Counted from the stretch's first letter, positions 1 through 9,010 are shown. The stretch is DNA of 64,000 nt from Acidobacteriaceae bacterium (GCA_025361625.1 JANYKL010000078.1:18874-82873); one strand, 5' to 3'. Notes: a model not told the origin generated them from the letters alone. Numbers and translations: made by a program.

Positions 1-1559
1 TCGTGAGTCTGACCTTTGCTGTCGACCGCGAATCCAGGATAGATCGGTGCATTTCCGGGCCAATAAGGGTCGAGACGATTAAACCGGTCAAAATAATAGT
101 AGGCACTCAAAAATCCGAAGCCGGTGTTGGCATCCAGTCGTCCGCTGAATTTATTGTCATGAAGATTCGTCGATCCCGCGCTATTGACGTATTGTCCGGT
201 GCCGGAGGAATTAATACCACTATTGGCAGGGAGTACGTATTTCAAAAGATTTGCAGAAATTGGATTGAAAGCGCTGGACGATAATTGTGCGTTGGGAAAC
301 ACGCATTGAGAAGAGGTGGTGCAATCAACGCCGTAAGGCGAATTGGTGTTGGGATTGATTAATGTTTTTGTGAAGTAATATGGCATACCGCTGGATATAG
401 AGCTGTTACTCAGTTGGGTCTGAAGTGTGCTAGCCCAGGCTGCTCCATTTACGAGTGTCGGCTCCAGCACGTTCGCGTTGTTCACGCTGACCGTTTGGAC
501 AAAGCTGCTTGCGATCGCGGAAAAGTCTCCAGATTCAGTCGCCGCCGTGGGCGCTCCGTGAATAAGGTCAGTCTGGCCTTGAATAACGCGATTGCCCTGG
601 TAGTCGCCAAAAAAGAAAATTTTGTCGCGCTTGATCGGCCCGCCAAAAGTTCCGCCGAATTGGTTTTGATGATAAGAGCCGCGCTGACCGGCGTTGAAGT
701 AGTTCGCGGCGTCGAAATCGGTATTGCGCAGGAATTCAAATACGTTTCCATGAAAGCGATTCCCGCCCGACTTGGTTACAACGTTTATTTGTCCACCTGA
801 ATAATTGCCATACTCGGCATCAAAGTTGTTCGTCAGAATGCGGAATTCTGCAATCGAATCTAAATTGGGAATTGCACCGGCTCCGGAGAATCCCGTTTCT
901 TGCACCAGCATTCCGTTGAGAATGAATCCATTTTCGGACTCACGCATACCATTCACCGATAGCGCTCCCGAATTCAGATCGCCGGAAACCGGCGGGGCGG
1001 CAAAGCCCGCGGAGATAAATGGTCCAGCGTATGCGCCCGTCATTCCAGATGGCGATGGCACGACACCGGGCTGAAGCGCGAGCAGATCGGTGTAGCTTCG
1101 GGTGACCAGGGGAACGTCTGTCATCTCCTTGGCGGTAATGACCTCACCCATCTGGGTGGTTTCGGTATCCACATGTAACGCGTCGCTCGAAACCACGACC
1201 TGCTCCGAGCTTCGACCGATTTGCAATTTCGCATCCACCACCAGGGCCGAGTTCACATCAAGGACAATGCCCGTTTCTTCATAAGCCTTGAATCCCGTCT
1301 GCTGGATTCTTATCGAATACGTTCCCAGGGCCAGGGACTGGAACGAATAGAAACCTTGAGCATTGGTTGTCAGCGTAGTGCTGACTCCGGTTTCCACGTT
1401 TGTCGCGGTAACCGTGGCTCCGGCGACGGTTGCGCCGCTCGGGTCGGTGGCGGTTCCGGAAATACTAGCGGTAACGCTAGCCATCAGCCTTCCGCATGGA
1501 ACGAGCGCGAACGCAAAAACTAACAAACCTAGGCACTTGTTCAGCCTTGAAAGTTGCAT
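1..1559 (-). CDS. TonB-dependent receptor with N-terminal carboxypeptidase-like regulatory domain (3' part outside window)
   Basis: Reading the minus strand from ATG at 1559 gives an open frame of about 519 codons that runs off the left edge, so the C-terminal beta-barrel is not seen. The start is supported by an AGGGGGA ribosome site a few bases upstream. Residues 1-27 are a signal peptide (MQLSRLNKCLGLLVFAFALV). A Cna-B/carboxypeptidase-regulatory-like domain follows (about 30-110, with TDPSGATVAGATVTATN). A TonB plug-like region comes next (VNGMRESENGFILNG, then NNFDAEYGNYSGGQINVVTK). This arrangement is typical of the large outer-membrane receptor families of Acidobacteriota, thought to import oligosaccharides or other large ligands; the substrate cannot be told from sequence. 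The call is firm for family, open for function. Confidence 0.9.
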   Translation of the reverse strand, partial: MQLSRLNKCLGLLVFAFALVPCGRLMASVTASISGTATDPSGATVAGATVTATNVETGVSTTLTTNAQGFYSFQSLALGTYSIRIQQTGFKAYEETGIVLDVNSALVVDAKLQIGRSSEQVVVSSDALHVDTETTQMGEVITAKEMTDVPLVTRSYTDLLALQPGVVPSPSGMTGAYAGPFISAGFAAPPVSGDLNSGALSVNGMRESENGFILNGMLVQETGFSGAGAIPNLDSIAEFRILTNNFDAEYGNYSGGQINVVTKSGGNRFHGNVFEFLRNTDFDAANYFNAGQRGSYHQNQFGGTFGGPIKRDKIFFFGDYQGNRVIQGQTDLIHGAPTAATESGDFSAIASSFVQTVSVNNANVLEPTLVNGAAWASTLQTQLSNSSISSGMPYYFTKTLINPNTNSPYGVDCTTSSQCVFPNAQLSSSAFNPISANLLKYVLPANSGINSSGTGQYVNSAGSTNLHDNKFSGRLDANTGFGFLSAYYYFDRFNRLDPYWPGNAPIYPGFAVDSKGQTH

Positions 1560-1964
1560 TATTCCCCCTGTTGACGAGCGATCCAGCGCTTTATTGATGC
1601 CGATGTTTTGTTCAGCCCACGGTTTTGCGGAAGCGAAAAATGCGCCTGCTAACCGCTTATTACGTTGCAGAGGATTTAAATGTAGACCTCTTATTTTGTC
1701 AAGATCATTATTCGCTTCGAATGTGTTCTTGGTTGGGCCTTCGCGCTGCTGGAGATGATCCAATCTCAAAGCCGCAGATTCACGCGTCCTCAACCCACAC
1801 GCGAGTATCAATTCAAGCAATGCCGGTCGCGTTTTCCTTTTAATCGCTGACGATCGGGGGCTTGCCAAACTGCTTAACCCTTCTCCGCAGTCACCCAATT
1901 GCGGAGGCGCACTCCAACTTCTTCACGCCTTTAACGCGGCGATCCCAGCCGCCAAGTCGGCGCT

Positions 1965-2168
1965 GAAGAGACCACAGTCGGCGACGTCTTATGGGAGCTG
2001 GCGCACGGGTCACAGAGAAGCATTATTCGCCCTGGCTCGCAGCAAGGCAGGAGCAATTTGAAGGGGATGTTCGGCGTACTTGGGGCGCAGATTTGGTGGC
2101 GCTCACTCGACGAAGGGTACGTCTGAGGTACACGGGAGAAGGGAGTCTGGCAACTACTGACAAAAGGT
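1965..2168 (+). pseudogene. Remnant of a tyrosine-type site-specific integrase (C-terminal tail only)
   Basis: A short plus-strand stretch encodes VTEKHYSPWLAARQEQFE followed by GDVRRTWGAD (about 2013-2095). This matches the tail that follows the catalytic Tyr helix in phage-type integrases (usual pattern GHSSVKVTEKHYSPW). Just upstream, the expected strand (EETTVGDVLWELAHGS) lies in a different frame, so at least one frameshift separates it from the VTEKHYSPW part, and no catalytic Arg/His region is present. The remnant runs directly into the 3' end of the tmRNA gene, a common attachment site for such elements. No partner att copy was found in the window. The rest of the gap 1560-2168 shows nothing recognisable. 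Confidence 0.6.
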
Positions 2169-2536
2169 TGGTGGAGGCGGCGGGAGTCGAACCCGCGTCC
2201 GAAAATGTTACTGGTCAAGAGACTACATGCTTATTCACGTTCATGCCCTGGGCATTACCCCAGGACGTTCGCGACCTCCGCTCAGAACGGACAAGAAACG
2301 GATGCCGCTAGCCTGTGATCTTAACCTCCCGCCCCAGACGTAGACAGGAAGAGCAGCCCGCTGTGTGACGTCCGCTCGCAGCCCACGGGCGAAGCTGCGG
2401 AAGACGGCAACTTAATTAATTAAGCTGCGTATGCCATCTGTTGATTGGCAATTATCATTTTGCACGCGATTACAGGTGTATGCACCCTGGCATGCCTCTT
2501 GGCCGCAAGCATCTCCGTCGAAGCCGTGACGCCCCC
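2169..2536 (-). ncRNA. ssrA: Transfer-messenger RNA (tmRNA)
   Basis: On the minus strand the 5' end GGGGGCGTCACGGCTTCGAC is the standard tmRNA start. The 3' end carries the T-arm core GGGTTCGACTCCC and ends in GCCTCC-A-CCA. The first six bases GGGGGC pair with GCCTCC (one G-U) to form the acceptor stem. Length is 368 nt, in the normal one-piece range. The tag frame reads GCC AAT CAA CAG ATG GCA TAC GCA GCT TAA (2449-2420), giving the tag ANQQMAYAA, which has the usual hydrophobic AYAA/ALAA-type ending recognised by ClpXP-like proteases. GCC as resume codon is inferred from the UAAUU context just before it. It rescues stalled ribosomes together with SmpB (not in the window). Confidence 0.97.
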
Positions 2537-2570
2537 ACTGGTGGGAATTGGCCTTTAAAGAACTACTTCT

Positions 2571-2598
2571 ATTGTAGGGCCTCAAGTCAAGAAGTCAA
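2571..2598 (-). promoter_or_regulatory. Sigma-70-type promoter of ssrA
   Basis: On the minus strand TTGACT (2598-2593), a 16-bp spacer and TACAAT (2576-2571) stand upstream of the tmRNA. Transcription would begin about 30 nt before the mature 5' end at 2536, leaving a leader for RNase P to remove, as is usual for tmRNA. Confidence 0.7.
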
Positions 2599-2709
2599 AT
2601 GACGCCGGTGACGTCCCCCTCGCCCCCGGCCCCCGTGCAATAAGAAGCCAGCCCTACCTCAACCAACCCTAAATCGTTTAAAGTTGTCGGCAGCACACGC
2701 GCTGAATTT

Positions 2710-3591
2710 ATGAAGATTGAGAAGCTTTTGAAGCGCTATCGAATTGAAAGCGGAAAAGACTTCCGGCTCAAGGATTATGATCCGGGCGATACCCACGGGT
2801 TAAAGTCCGAATTCAAGTCGCAGGCAAAGCTTTTGCTCGCCGATGGAGTGCAAAAACTAAGCACACTGCAAGACATGTTTGCCGCCCAGGACCGCCGGGC
2901 GCTCCTCATTATCTTTCAGGCGCTTGACGCAGCCGGCAAAGATGGCACCATTAAGCACGTCATGTCTGGCGTAAATCCGGAGGGCGTGGATGTGTATTCC
3001 TTCAAAACGCCCTCGAGCGAAGAACTGAATCACGATTTTCTTTGGAGGAGCGCTCGCCTCTTGCCGGCAAGAGGAAAGATCGGCATCTTTAATCGCTCTT
3101 ATTACGAAGAGATGCTTATCGTGCGTGTCCATCCGCAGATACTAGAGAACGAGAAGCTCCCAAAAGAATTGATTACCAAACATATCTGGCAAGAGCGCTT
3201 TGAAGATGTCAATTCTTTTGAACGCTATCTTGCGCGCAATGGAATCGTGGTGCTCAAGTTTTTTCTGCATCTCTCGAAAAAAGAACAGAAGAAACGATTC
3301 ATGGAGCGCCTTGATAATCCAAAAAAGAACTGGAAATTTTCTTCCGCCGACGTGAGGGAGCGCGAGTGTTGGGGCGACTATCAGACTGCTTATGAAGATG
3401 TCATCCAGAACACGGCAACCAAACACGCGCCCTGGTATGTAGTTCCGGCAGACAATAAGTGGTTTGCACGGCTCATCGTCTCGCAGGCCATTGTGGACAC
3501 GCTCGAAAGTTTCAACCTAGCCTATCCCAAGGTAAGCGGAGCCGCTAAGGCAGACCTCGTCAAGGCACGCCAGACACTGGAGAACGAATAA
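2710..3591 (+). CDS. ppk2: Polyphosphate kinase 2 family protein
   Basis: This 293-aa cytoplasmic enzyme transfers phosphate between polyphosphate and nucleotides (NMP or NDP phosphorylation, or the reverse). The PPK2 P-loop is seen at about residues 70-80 (ALDAAGKDGT). It is followed by HVMSGVNPEGVDVYSFK and a Walker-B/lid stretch GKIGIFNRSYYEEMLIVR (about 118-135). The length matches single-domain PPK2 proteins, and the MSGVNP and FLWR motifs look most like the class III group that can phosphorylate both AMP and ADP, but class cannot be fixed by eye. It is transcribed alone; its end is followed by a degenerate repeat tract. Confidence 0.93.
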   Translation: MKIEKLLKRYRIESGKDFRLKDYDPGDTHGLKSEFKSQAKLLLADGVQKLSTLQDMFAAQDRRALLIIFQALDAAGKDGTIKHVMSGVNPEGVDVYSFKTPSSEELNHDFLWRSARLLPARGKIGIFNRSYYEEMLIVRVHPQILENEKLPKELITKHIWQERFEDVNSFERYLARNGIVVLKFFLHLSKKEQKKRFMERLDNPKKNWKFSSADVRERECWGDYQTAYEDVIQNTATKHAPWYVVPADNKWFARLIVSQAIVDTLESFNLAYPKVSGAAKADLVKARQTLENE

Positions 3592-3710
3592 CGTGTAACG
3601 AGCGGATTAAAAAATAAAAAGTAACGTAGTGCAGTAAAGAATAACGACGGACGCAGTAACGAATAACGCAGTACCAATTAGCGACTAACGAATTAATGCA
3701 GTAACGGGCG
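3583..3710 (+). repeat. Degenerate repeats of the ppk2 end (GAATAACG units)
   Basis: The last codons and stop of ppk2 read AACGAATAACG. Similar strings recur through the gap: AAGAATAACGACGG (from 3636), AACGAATAACGCAG (from 3658) and AACGAATTAATGCAG (from 3688), with further GTAACG/AGTAACG pieces between. Spacing is about 20-30 bp and copies are imperfect. Confidence 0.6.
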
Positions 3711-3717
3711 AGTCCGC

Positions 3718-4344
3718 CTACTTCAGAACTATCGGCAAAGGCTGATCGTACGGCTGGATCGAAACCGTGAGAGACTTTCTCCGGTCAAATTCCTCTTTCG
3801 TCATCTTGAAACTGACAATGATCGTAGCTTTTTGTTCCGCTCCCGGCAGCATTTTACTCTCTGGAGCGAGCGCCGGTTCGGCACTCTCCTTAAGCGCCGG
3901 AAAAGCCTGGAAGTAACGATCAAGATCGACCACCGACGCCGCTTCATCTTCGTTGATCTTTCCCTGGGAGGTCGTAAGCTGGGCTTTCAACGTATGAACC
4001 CACAACGGCTTTTCCCCCGTATTTCGCAGCGTGAAAGTCACGGCCGCCAAAACGATGTTCTGTCCGGGCACATCCACCGCCTGAACAAAGTGAATCGCTC
4101 CCGCGCCCTGCGGTTTTGCCCGCTCCTTGAAAGACACAATACCGACTATGACTAAAATTCCGATAATGCAGGCCAAGACAATTCGGGCCGGCGGAAGTGT
4201 CCGCTTGGCCGTGCCAAATTCTTCTCCAATGCGGAATTCGGTCGCAGGCTCGGCAGTTGGCGTTCTGGCGACATCAGACGCCAGATCACACGGCGGCGAC
4301 GGCACCGTCGAGTCGGCTTCGTCGTTGCTATGCTCTTCGGGCAT
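3718..4344 (-). CDS. Single-pass membrane protein with C-terminal extracytoplasmic domain, function unknown
   Basis: I do not recognise a named family. From ATG 4344 the 208-aa protein has a polar, acidic N-terminus (about 1-50), one transmembrane helix (about 55-75, RIVLACIIGILVIVGIVSF), then a domain rich in beta-type strands. The strands VVLAAVTFTLRNTG-like and TIIVSFKMTKEEFDRRKSL resemble membrane-anchored immunoglobulin-like domains of the DUF2393 or DUF4352 kind; this is a guess by pattern. A TTG codon at 4368 would add 8 residues. It is divergent from the PP2C gene, and the two probably share the region 4345-4557 for control. Confidence 0.65.
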   Translation of the reverse strand: MPEEHSNDEADSTVPSPPCDLASDVARTPTAEPATEFRIGEEFGTAKRTLPPARIVLACIIGILVIVGIVSFKERAKPQGAGAIHFVQAVDVPGQNIVLAAVTFTLRNTGEKPLWVHTLKAQLTTSQGKINEDEAASVVDLDRYFQAFPALKESAEPALAPESKMLPGAEQKATIIVSFKMTKEEFDRRKSLTVSIQPYDQPLPIVLK

Positions 4345-4557
4345 TCGGCAATTGTAGTTGACGCCCAAGCCTCAAGAGGCTCGATACTCCATTTTGCCCT
4401 CGCAGAAGCGAGCGCCGATCGCAAGCTCTTTTGGAACTTTCCGAGAGCAGAATCCCGGCGATACTTTAATAGCTTTCCTGCAGGCTTTATAATTCCATCG
4501 TCTGCTGCCCGACGCACAATCTATGGCCCTCATCTTTATTACTGCCGTCGTGACCTT

Positions 4558-5313
4558 TTGAAGCTTCGCCCAGGAGTTGAAGTTTCCAGCCAATCCGACA
4601 TCGGCTGTGCGCGCCTCAATAATGAGGATTCTTTTGGCTACTGGGAATCCGATGACGATAAAGATTTCGCGCGCAAGGGGCGATTGGCGGTTGTGGCCGA
4701 TGGCATGGGCGGCTACGAAGGCGGGCAAGAAGCGAGCCGGCTGGCGGTAGATAATGTTGTCGAGGTCTATAAAGAGTTCGACGGCGGACCTCAAGAAGCC
4801 CTCGTCTCCGGACTTCAAACTGCCCACGAAGCCATCCGTAAACATAGCTTTGAACACCCAGAACTGCACGGAATGGGAACCACTTGCACCGCGGCGGCGA
4901 TCGTGAACTTGCAACTTTTTTTTGTTCACGTCGGTGACACGCGCCTATACCTCATCCGCGACGGCGAAATGATTCGTGTCACTCGTGACCACTCCTACGT
5001 CGGGCGTTTGGTCGAGGCCGGAATGATCACTCCCGAGCAGGCGGAAGTCCATCCGCAACGCAATGTTCTGACGTCTGCCGTCGGCACGAATCCTGACTTG
5101 GTGATGGACGCATCCGAGGCCCCCACCCCGCTGCAATCTGGCGACGTGGTCATGCTTTGCAGCGATGGACTTTGGGGGCTCGTGCGGGATGGCGAAATGC
5201 TGAATGCTTTAAAAAATAAGGACGTTGAGAAAGCTGGGCGCGCCTTGATCGATCTCGCGCGTCAACGCGGTGGCCCCGATAATATTACGGTGCAGATTCT
5301 CCGCCTGCACTGA
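4558..5313 (+). CDS. PP2C-family serine/threonine protein phosphatase
   Basis: A stand-alone PPM/PP2C phosphatase of about 251 aa, likely cytosolic, removing phosphate from Ser/Thr of proteins with two Mn/Mg ions. Metal-binding motifs are plain: SDIGCARLNNEDSF near the start, VVADGMGGYEGG, HVGDTRLYLIRDG, MLCSDGLWGLV and the closing GGPDNITVQIL. The domain begins 10 residues after TTG 4558, which I take as start. An ATG at 4330 in the same frame would add 76 unrelated residues and overlap the divergent gene. Bacterial enzymes of this type usually oppose Hanks-type kinases; none is in the window. Confidence 0.88.
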   Translation: MKLRPGVEVSSQSDIGCARLNNEDSFGYWESDDDKDFARKGRLAVVADGMGGYEGGQEASRLAVDNVVEVYKEFDGGPQEALVSGLQTAHEAIRKHSFEHPELHGMGTTCTAAAIVNLQLFFVHVGDTRLYLIRDGEMIRVTRDHSYVGRLVEAGMITPEQAEVHPQRNVLTSAVGTNPDLVMDASEAPTPLQSGDVVMLCSDGLWGLVRDGEMLNALKNKDVEKAGRALIDLARQRGGPDNITVQILRLH

Positions 5314-5321
5314 AGTCATTC

Positions 5322-5377
5322 CTGGTCTAACAAAGCTGGTCCAACAATGCTGATCCAGCGATTCTGATCCAGAATCG
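5322..5377 (+). repeat. Four tandem 14-bp degenerate units after the PP2C gene
   Basis: CTGGTCTAACAAAG, CTGGTCCAACAATG, CTGATCCAGCGATT and CTGATCCAGAATCG follow one another without gaps, starting nine bases after the stop codon. The period is exactly 14 bp. Confidence 0.8.
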
Positions 5378-5471
5378 TGTTCTTGAAATGCCGCCGCGAG
5401 CGCTTTCGCGCGCTCCCATGACCGACTTTTCGTCTTTCGCTTTGACGGAAATTCATTTCTAATGCTCCGCT

Positions 5472-6986
5472 ATGAAAGCTATGTTCTCGTGGAAACTCTG
5501 CAGCCTCGTCGCCCTGGCAACTCTCTCTTCGCTGCTATTCGCGGCTGAAGCAGCCACACCCGCCGAGGCCCCAGACAATCAGCAGGCGCTACGCCTTATC
5601 ACCGAGGCTTTGAAGTCTTCTTCGCTCGAAACCAATCTCCGCAGCCTGACCGATGAGGTGGGAGGGAGAATTCCGGGCACCCCCGCATTTCAGCGCGCAA
5701 CCGAATGGGCGACATCGGCTTTCAAAGAAGCTGGCGGAGAGCGAGTCCATACCGAAGAGTTTTCCATGCCGCATTCCTGGAGCGAAGGCACGACCTCGAT
5801 GACAGCGTCGCTCTATTCCGGAACTACGTTTCCGGTTCGTGCCGTGTCCGTGGCGTGGGCACCCGCATTGGAACACGCCACGCACGTTCCGATCGTAGAT
5901 GTCGGGGAAGGATCTGAGGAAGATTTCGCCCGTGTTGGAGATATTTCGGGCAAAGTCTTGCTGGTGCACACCAAAGTGCTCGTTACATGGGACGACCTTT
6001 TCCTCGAGTACGAGCGCGCGCCACAGATTATCGGACGGGCAGTAAAAGGCCGCGCAAAGGCCCTCGCATTCATGGCCACGCGTGATCGCGGCATTCTCTA
6101 TCGCCATACGAACTCCGTATCGGGCGAGATTGATGCTCTGCCGCAACTCGTCGTCGCGCGTCAGGACGGAGAACGCATCGCCCGCCTTCTCGCAACCGCG
6201 CATCCCATTTGGGCCGACATTTCTATTCCCAATAAAATAGGAGGACCGTTCAAGACTTGGAATGTCGTAGCTGAAATTCCTGGCACTGAGAGGCCGCAGG
6301 AATTTGTTATTCTCGGCGCCCATCTCGATTCCTGGGATCTCGGTACTGGAGCGCTCGACAATGGATGTAACTCAGCTCTCGTGATTGACGCCCTCCGTGC
6401 CATCAAAAACTCCGGACTGAAGCCGAAGCGTACGATCCGTTTCGTTCTTTTTTCAGCCGAGGAAGAGGGCCTGCTCGGCTCTCGAGCATACGCTACCTCG
6501 CACCGCAAGGAACTCGACAATGCTGCTGGTGTCGTCATCTTCGACTCCGGTATCGGCAAGACCACGACCTTCTCGAGCGGCGGACGCAAAGACGTAGTTG
6601 CCGCGGCTACCGCAATGCTCGCTCCCTTAGAAAAATTTGGCGTTACCAAGGCAGAGCCAACCGCCGAGGCCGGAACCGATCACTTCGATTTCATGCTCGA
6701 AGGTGTGCCAACCTTCGTAGCCGATCAGGATGAAGCAAACTACATGGAGAACTACCACGCGACTACCGACACCTACGACAAAGTCGATTTCACCCAGCTC
6801 AAAAAGAACGTCGCTGAAGCCGCTTATTTCACCTTCGCCCTGGCAAATGCCGAAACCCGCGTCGGCCCCCGGATAAGCCGCCAGCAAATAGAAGAAACTC
6901 TCCATGAGTCGAAGCTCGATCAAGAGTTGAAGAACATGGGAATGTGGGACGACTGGGAGAAGGGAAAACGCGGTAGAGAGCAGTAG
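5472..6986 (+). CDS. Exported M28-family zinc aminopeptidase/carboxypeptidase
   Basis: This 504-aa secreted peptidase has a signal peptide (residues 1-25, ending LLFAAEA), an inserted PA-like domain (about 120-260) and the M28 catalytic fold. The di-zinc ligands and catalytic acids are visible: H284 and D286 (GAHLDSWD), D297 (GALDNG), the Glu pair at 331-332 in FSAEEEG, D358 (FDSGIG) and H429 (NYHATTDTY). The plan resembles carboxypeptidase Q/plasma glutamate carboxypeptidase relatives found in many exporting bacteria. It probably degrades peptides in the periplasm or outside the cell. No good ribosome site is seen; a second ATG lies at 5481. Confidence 0.9.
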   Translation: MKAMFSWKLCSLVALATLSSLLFAAEAATPAEAPDNQQALRLITEALKSSSLETNLRSLTDEVGGRIPGTPAFQRATEWATSAFKEAGGERVHTEEFSMPHSWSEGTTSMTASLYSGTTFPVRAVSVAWAPALEHATHVPIVDVGEGSEEDFARVGDISGKVLLVHTKVLVTWDDLFLEYERAPQIIGRAVKGRAKALAFMATRDRGILYRHTNSVSGEIDALPQLVVARQDGERIARLLATAHPIWADISIPNKIGGPFKTWNVVAEIPGTERPQEFVILGAHLDSWDLGTGALDNGCNSALVIDALRAIKNSGLKPKRTIRFVLFSAEEEGLLGSRAYATSHRKELDNAAGVVIFDSGIGKTTTFSSGGRKDVVAAATAMLAPLEKFGVTKAEPTAEAGTDHFDFMLEGVPTFVADQDEANYMENYHATTDTYDKVDFTQLKKNVAEAAYFTFALANAETRVGPRISRQQIEETLHESKLDQELKNMGMWDDWEKGKRGREQ

Positions 6987-7007
6987 TACCTGTGTAAGAT
7001 TCAGACT

Positions 7008-7922
7008 GTGCTTCTTTTTTGGATACTCTTCAACTTATTTGTAGTCGCGATGCTGGTGCTCGACCTGGCGGTAATGAACCGGCGTCCAGAGGCACCAAAG
7101 TTCCGGCAGGCGCTCGCCTTGTCGGCGGTTTGGATCGCATTAGCCGCCAGTTTCGGCGTATTGGAATTCTTCTGGCACGGTCGCGCCCAGGCGCTGCAGT
7201 TCGTCACCGGATACGTGATCGAACTTTCGCTCAGCGTCGATAACCTTTTTGTCTTCTTGCTCATCTTTCGCTACTTCAAAGTACCCAGCGAGCATGAGCG
7301 AAAAATTTTATTCTGGGGAATTCTAGGCGCTCTTGTCATGCGCGGCGTTTTTATTGCCGCCGGAGTCGGGCTGATTCAACGCTTTGAGTGGATCACCTAC
7401 ATTTTCGGGGCCGTCCTCGTCTTTTCGGGTGCAAAGTTGTTTTTCCAGGGCGAAGCCCAGGTGGACCCCGACAACAACCTTATTTTGAAAGTTTTCCGCA
7501 AGTTTGTTCCGGTAACGAATGAATATGCCGGAAGCAAATTTTTTATCCGCCGCGAAACTCTCTACGCAACCCCGCTCTTTGTCGTACTTTTGATCGTCGA
7601 GACCACCGACATTCTTTTTGCCGTAGACTCCATTCCAGCAGTTTTAGCCGTCACGTTGAATGCCTTCATCGTCTATACCTCGAACGTCTTTGCCATTCTT
7701 GGCCTACGCTCCATGTACTTTGCCATGGCCGGAATGCTCGACCGCTTCCACTATCTGCATTACGGACTTTCAATCATATTAATCATCGTGGGCTTGAAGA
7801 TGCTTGCATCGCACTTTCTCACCATCCCTACCGAGTGGACTCTCGGGGCTGTACTCCTGGTGCTCGCAGCGTCCGTAGTAGCTTCAATTCGCAGGCCGCG
7901 CCAGGCACAACCATCTTCATGA
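7008..7922 (+). CDS. TerC-family integral membrane protein
   Basis: This 304-aa protein has about nine transmembrane segments and the TerC/Alx hallmarks ELSLSVDNLFVFLLIFRYF (second or third helix) and VETTDILFAVDSIPAVLAV with buried acidic residues. Family members act in Mn or Ca efflux, or in loading metal onto exported proteins; the original link to tellurite is indirect. Translation starts at GTG 7008, 21 bases after the M28 gene. No yybP-ykoY (Mn riboswitch) leader fits in that gap. The last codons overlap the aroB start as ATGA. Confidence 0.9.
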   Translation: MLLFWILFNLFVVAMLVLDLAVMNRRPEAPKFRQALALSAVWIALAASFGVLEFFWHGRAQALQFVTGYVIELSLSVDNLFVFLLIFRYFKVPSEHERKILFWGILGALVMRGVFIAAGVGLIQRFEWITYIFGAVLVFSGAKLFFQGEAQVDPDNNLILKVFRKFVPVTNEYAGSKFFIRRETLYATPLFVVLLIVETTDILFAVDSIPAVLAVTLNAFIVYTSNVFAILGLRSMYFAMAGMLDRFHYLHYGLSIILIIVGLKMLASHFLTIPTEWTLGAVLLVLAASVVASIRRPRQAQPSS

Positions 7923-9010
7923 TCAAAATTCCAGTTTCAACTCCCTCGCGATCTTACGAAGTCCTCATCGGTAGCGGATTGATCAGCCGCGCGGGGGAGT
8001 GTCTTCAAGGCGAGCTTCAAGGCCGGAAGGCAGTCATCGTCACCGCGGCCCCGGTGCGAAAGCGATGGGGCAAACTGCTTGCAAAATCACTGCAATCTGC
8101 CGCGATAACCGTTGATCTGCTCGAAATGCCAGACGGAGAGACCGCCAAGCGTCTCTCCACGCTAGAGACGTTGGCAGAAAAATTACTCAAACTTGGCGCC
8201 GACCGTGACAGCGTGCTGATCGCTCTTGGTGGAGGCGTAATCGGCGATGTCACCGGATTTCTTGCGTCCATCTACATGCGCGGCATCGATGTGGTTCAGG
8301 TTCCAACCACCGTCGTTGCCCAGGTCGATGCCGCCATCGGTGGCAAGACCGGAGTCGATCTCGTAACCGGCAAAAATTTGCTGGGGACATTTCATCAACC
8401 CAATGCGGTATTAGTCGACCCCGATGTGCTCGAAACGCTTCCGCCCCGCGAGTATCGGGCCGGCCTTTACGAGTCGCTTAAATGTGGGGTGATCGGCGAT
8501 CCCTTACTTTTCGGCTTGTTTGAAGAGCGTTCTCGCGAGATTCTCGATCGCGACCCGGAAGTGGTCGAGAAAATAATCGCCGATTCCGTAAAGTTGAAAG
8601 CTTCTGTCGTCAGTGCCGATGAACGGGAGGGCGGGTTGCGGCAAGTCTTGAACTTTGGCCATACCATCGGCCACGCGCTCGAAGCCGAGACGAAATACAC
8701 GCAGTTACTTCATGGCGAGGCCGTAGCGTGGGGCATGGTTGCAGCCACGCGCATCGCGCTCGCCTCCGGGACACTCGACACCGTAACCGCTGTACGAATC
8801 ACGAACGCTGTCATGAATCTTCACAAGCTTCCGAGAATGAAATTCAATGCCGCAAACATAGTAAAGAGATTGCGCTCAGACAAGAAGACCCGGCACGGCA
8901 TCGTCCATTTTGTTTTGCCAAGAGAGATCGGCAAAGTTGAGATTGCGAGCGATGTGCCTGAGCCGATTGTCCGCTCCGCCGTAGATGAAATCCAAAAGCT
9001 CTCGCGCTGA
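7919..9010 (+). CDS. aroB: 3-dehydroquinate synthase
   Basis: Second step of the shikimate pathway: DAHP to 3-dehydroquinate, with NAD and a divalent metal. The 363-aa protein shows the NAD-binding GGGVIGDVTGFLASIYMRG, PTTVVAQVDAAIGGKTG and NLLGTFHQP. The metal ligands are Glu in LYESLKCG and His in FGHTIGHALE and LLHGEAVAWG. The start is ATG 7919 in the ATGA overlap with terC, which suggests translational coupling. Upstream in-frame codons belong to terC. Full family length. Confidence 0.96.
   Translation: MIKIPVSTPSRSYEVLIGSGLISRAGECLQGELQGRKAVIVTAAPVRKRWGKLLAKSLQSAAITVDLLEMPDGETAKRLSTLETLAEKLLKLGADRDSVLIALGGGVIGDVTGFLASIYMRGIDVVQVPTTVVAQVDAAIGGKTGVDLVTGKNLLGTFHQPNAVLVDPDVLETLPPREYRAGLYESLKCGVIGDPLLFGLFEERSREILDRDPEVVEKIIADSVKLKASVVSADEREGGLRQVLNFGHTIGHALEAETKYTQLLHGEAVAWGMVAATRIALASGTLDTVTAVRITNAVMNLHKLPRMKFNAANIVKRLRSDKKTRHGIVHFVLPREIGKVEIASDVPEPIVRSAVDEIQKLSR

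Noticed and set aside
3-1758. Series of plus-strand reading frames of 60-131 codons over the first 1.7 kb
   Set aside because: They are the complement of the TonB receptor gene read on the minus strand, which has a signal peptide, a ribosome site and recognisable domains; the plus-strand products resemble nothing.
6987-7007. Mn-sensing yybP-ykoY riboswitch before terC
   Set aside because: The gap is only 21 bases, far too short, and there is no matching stem pattern.
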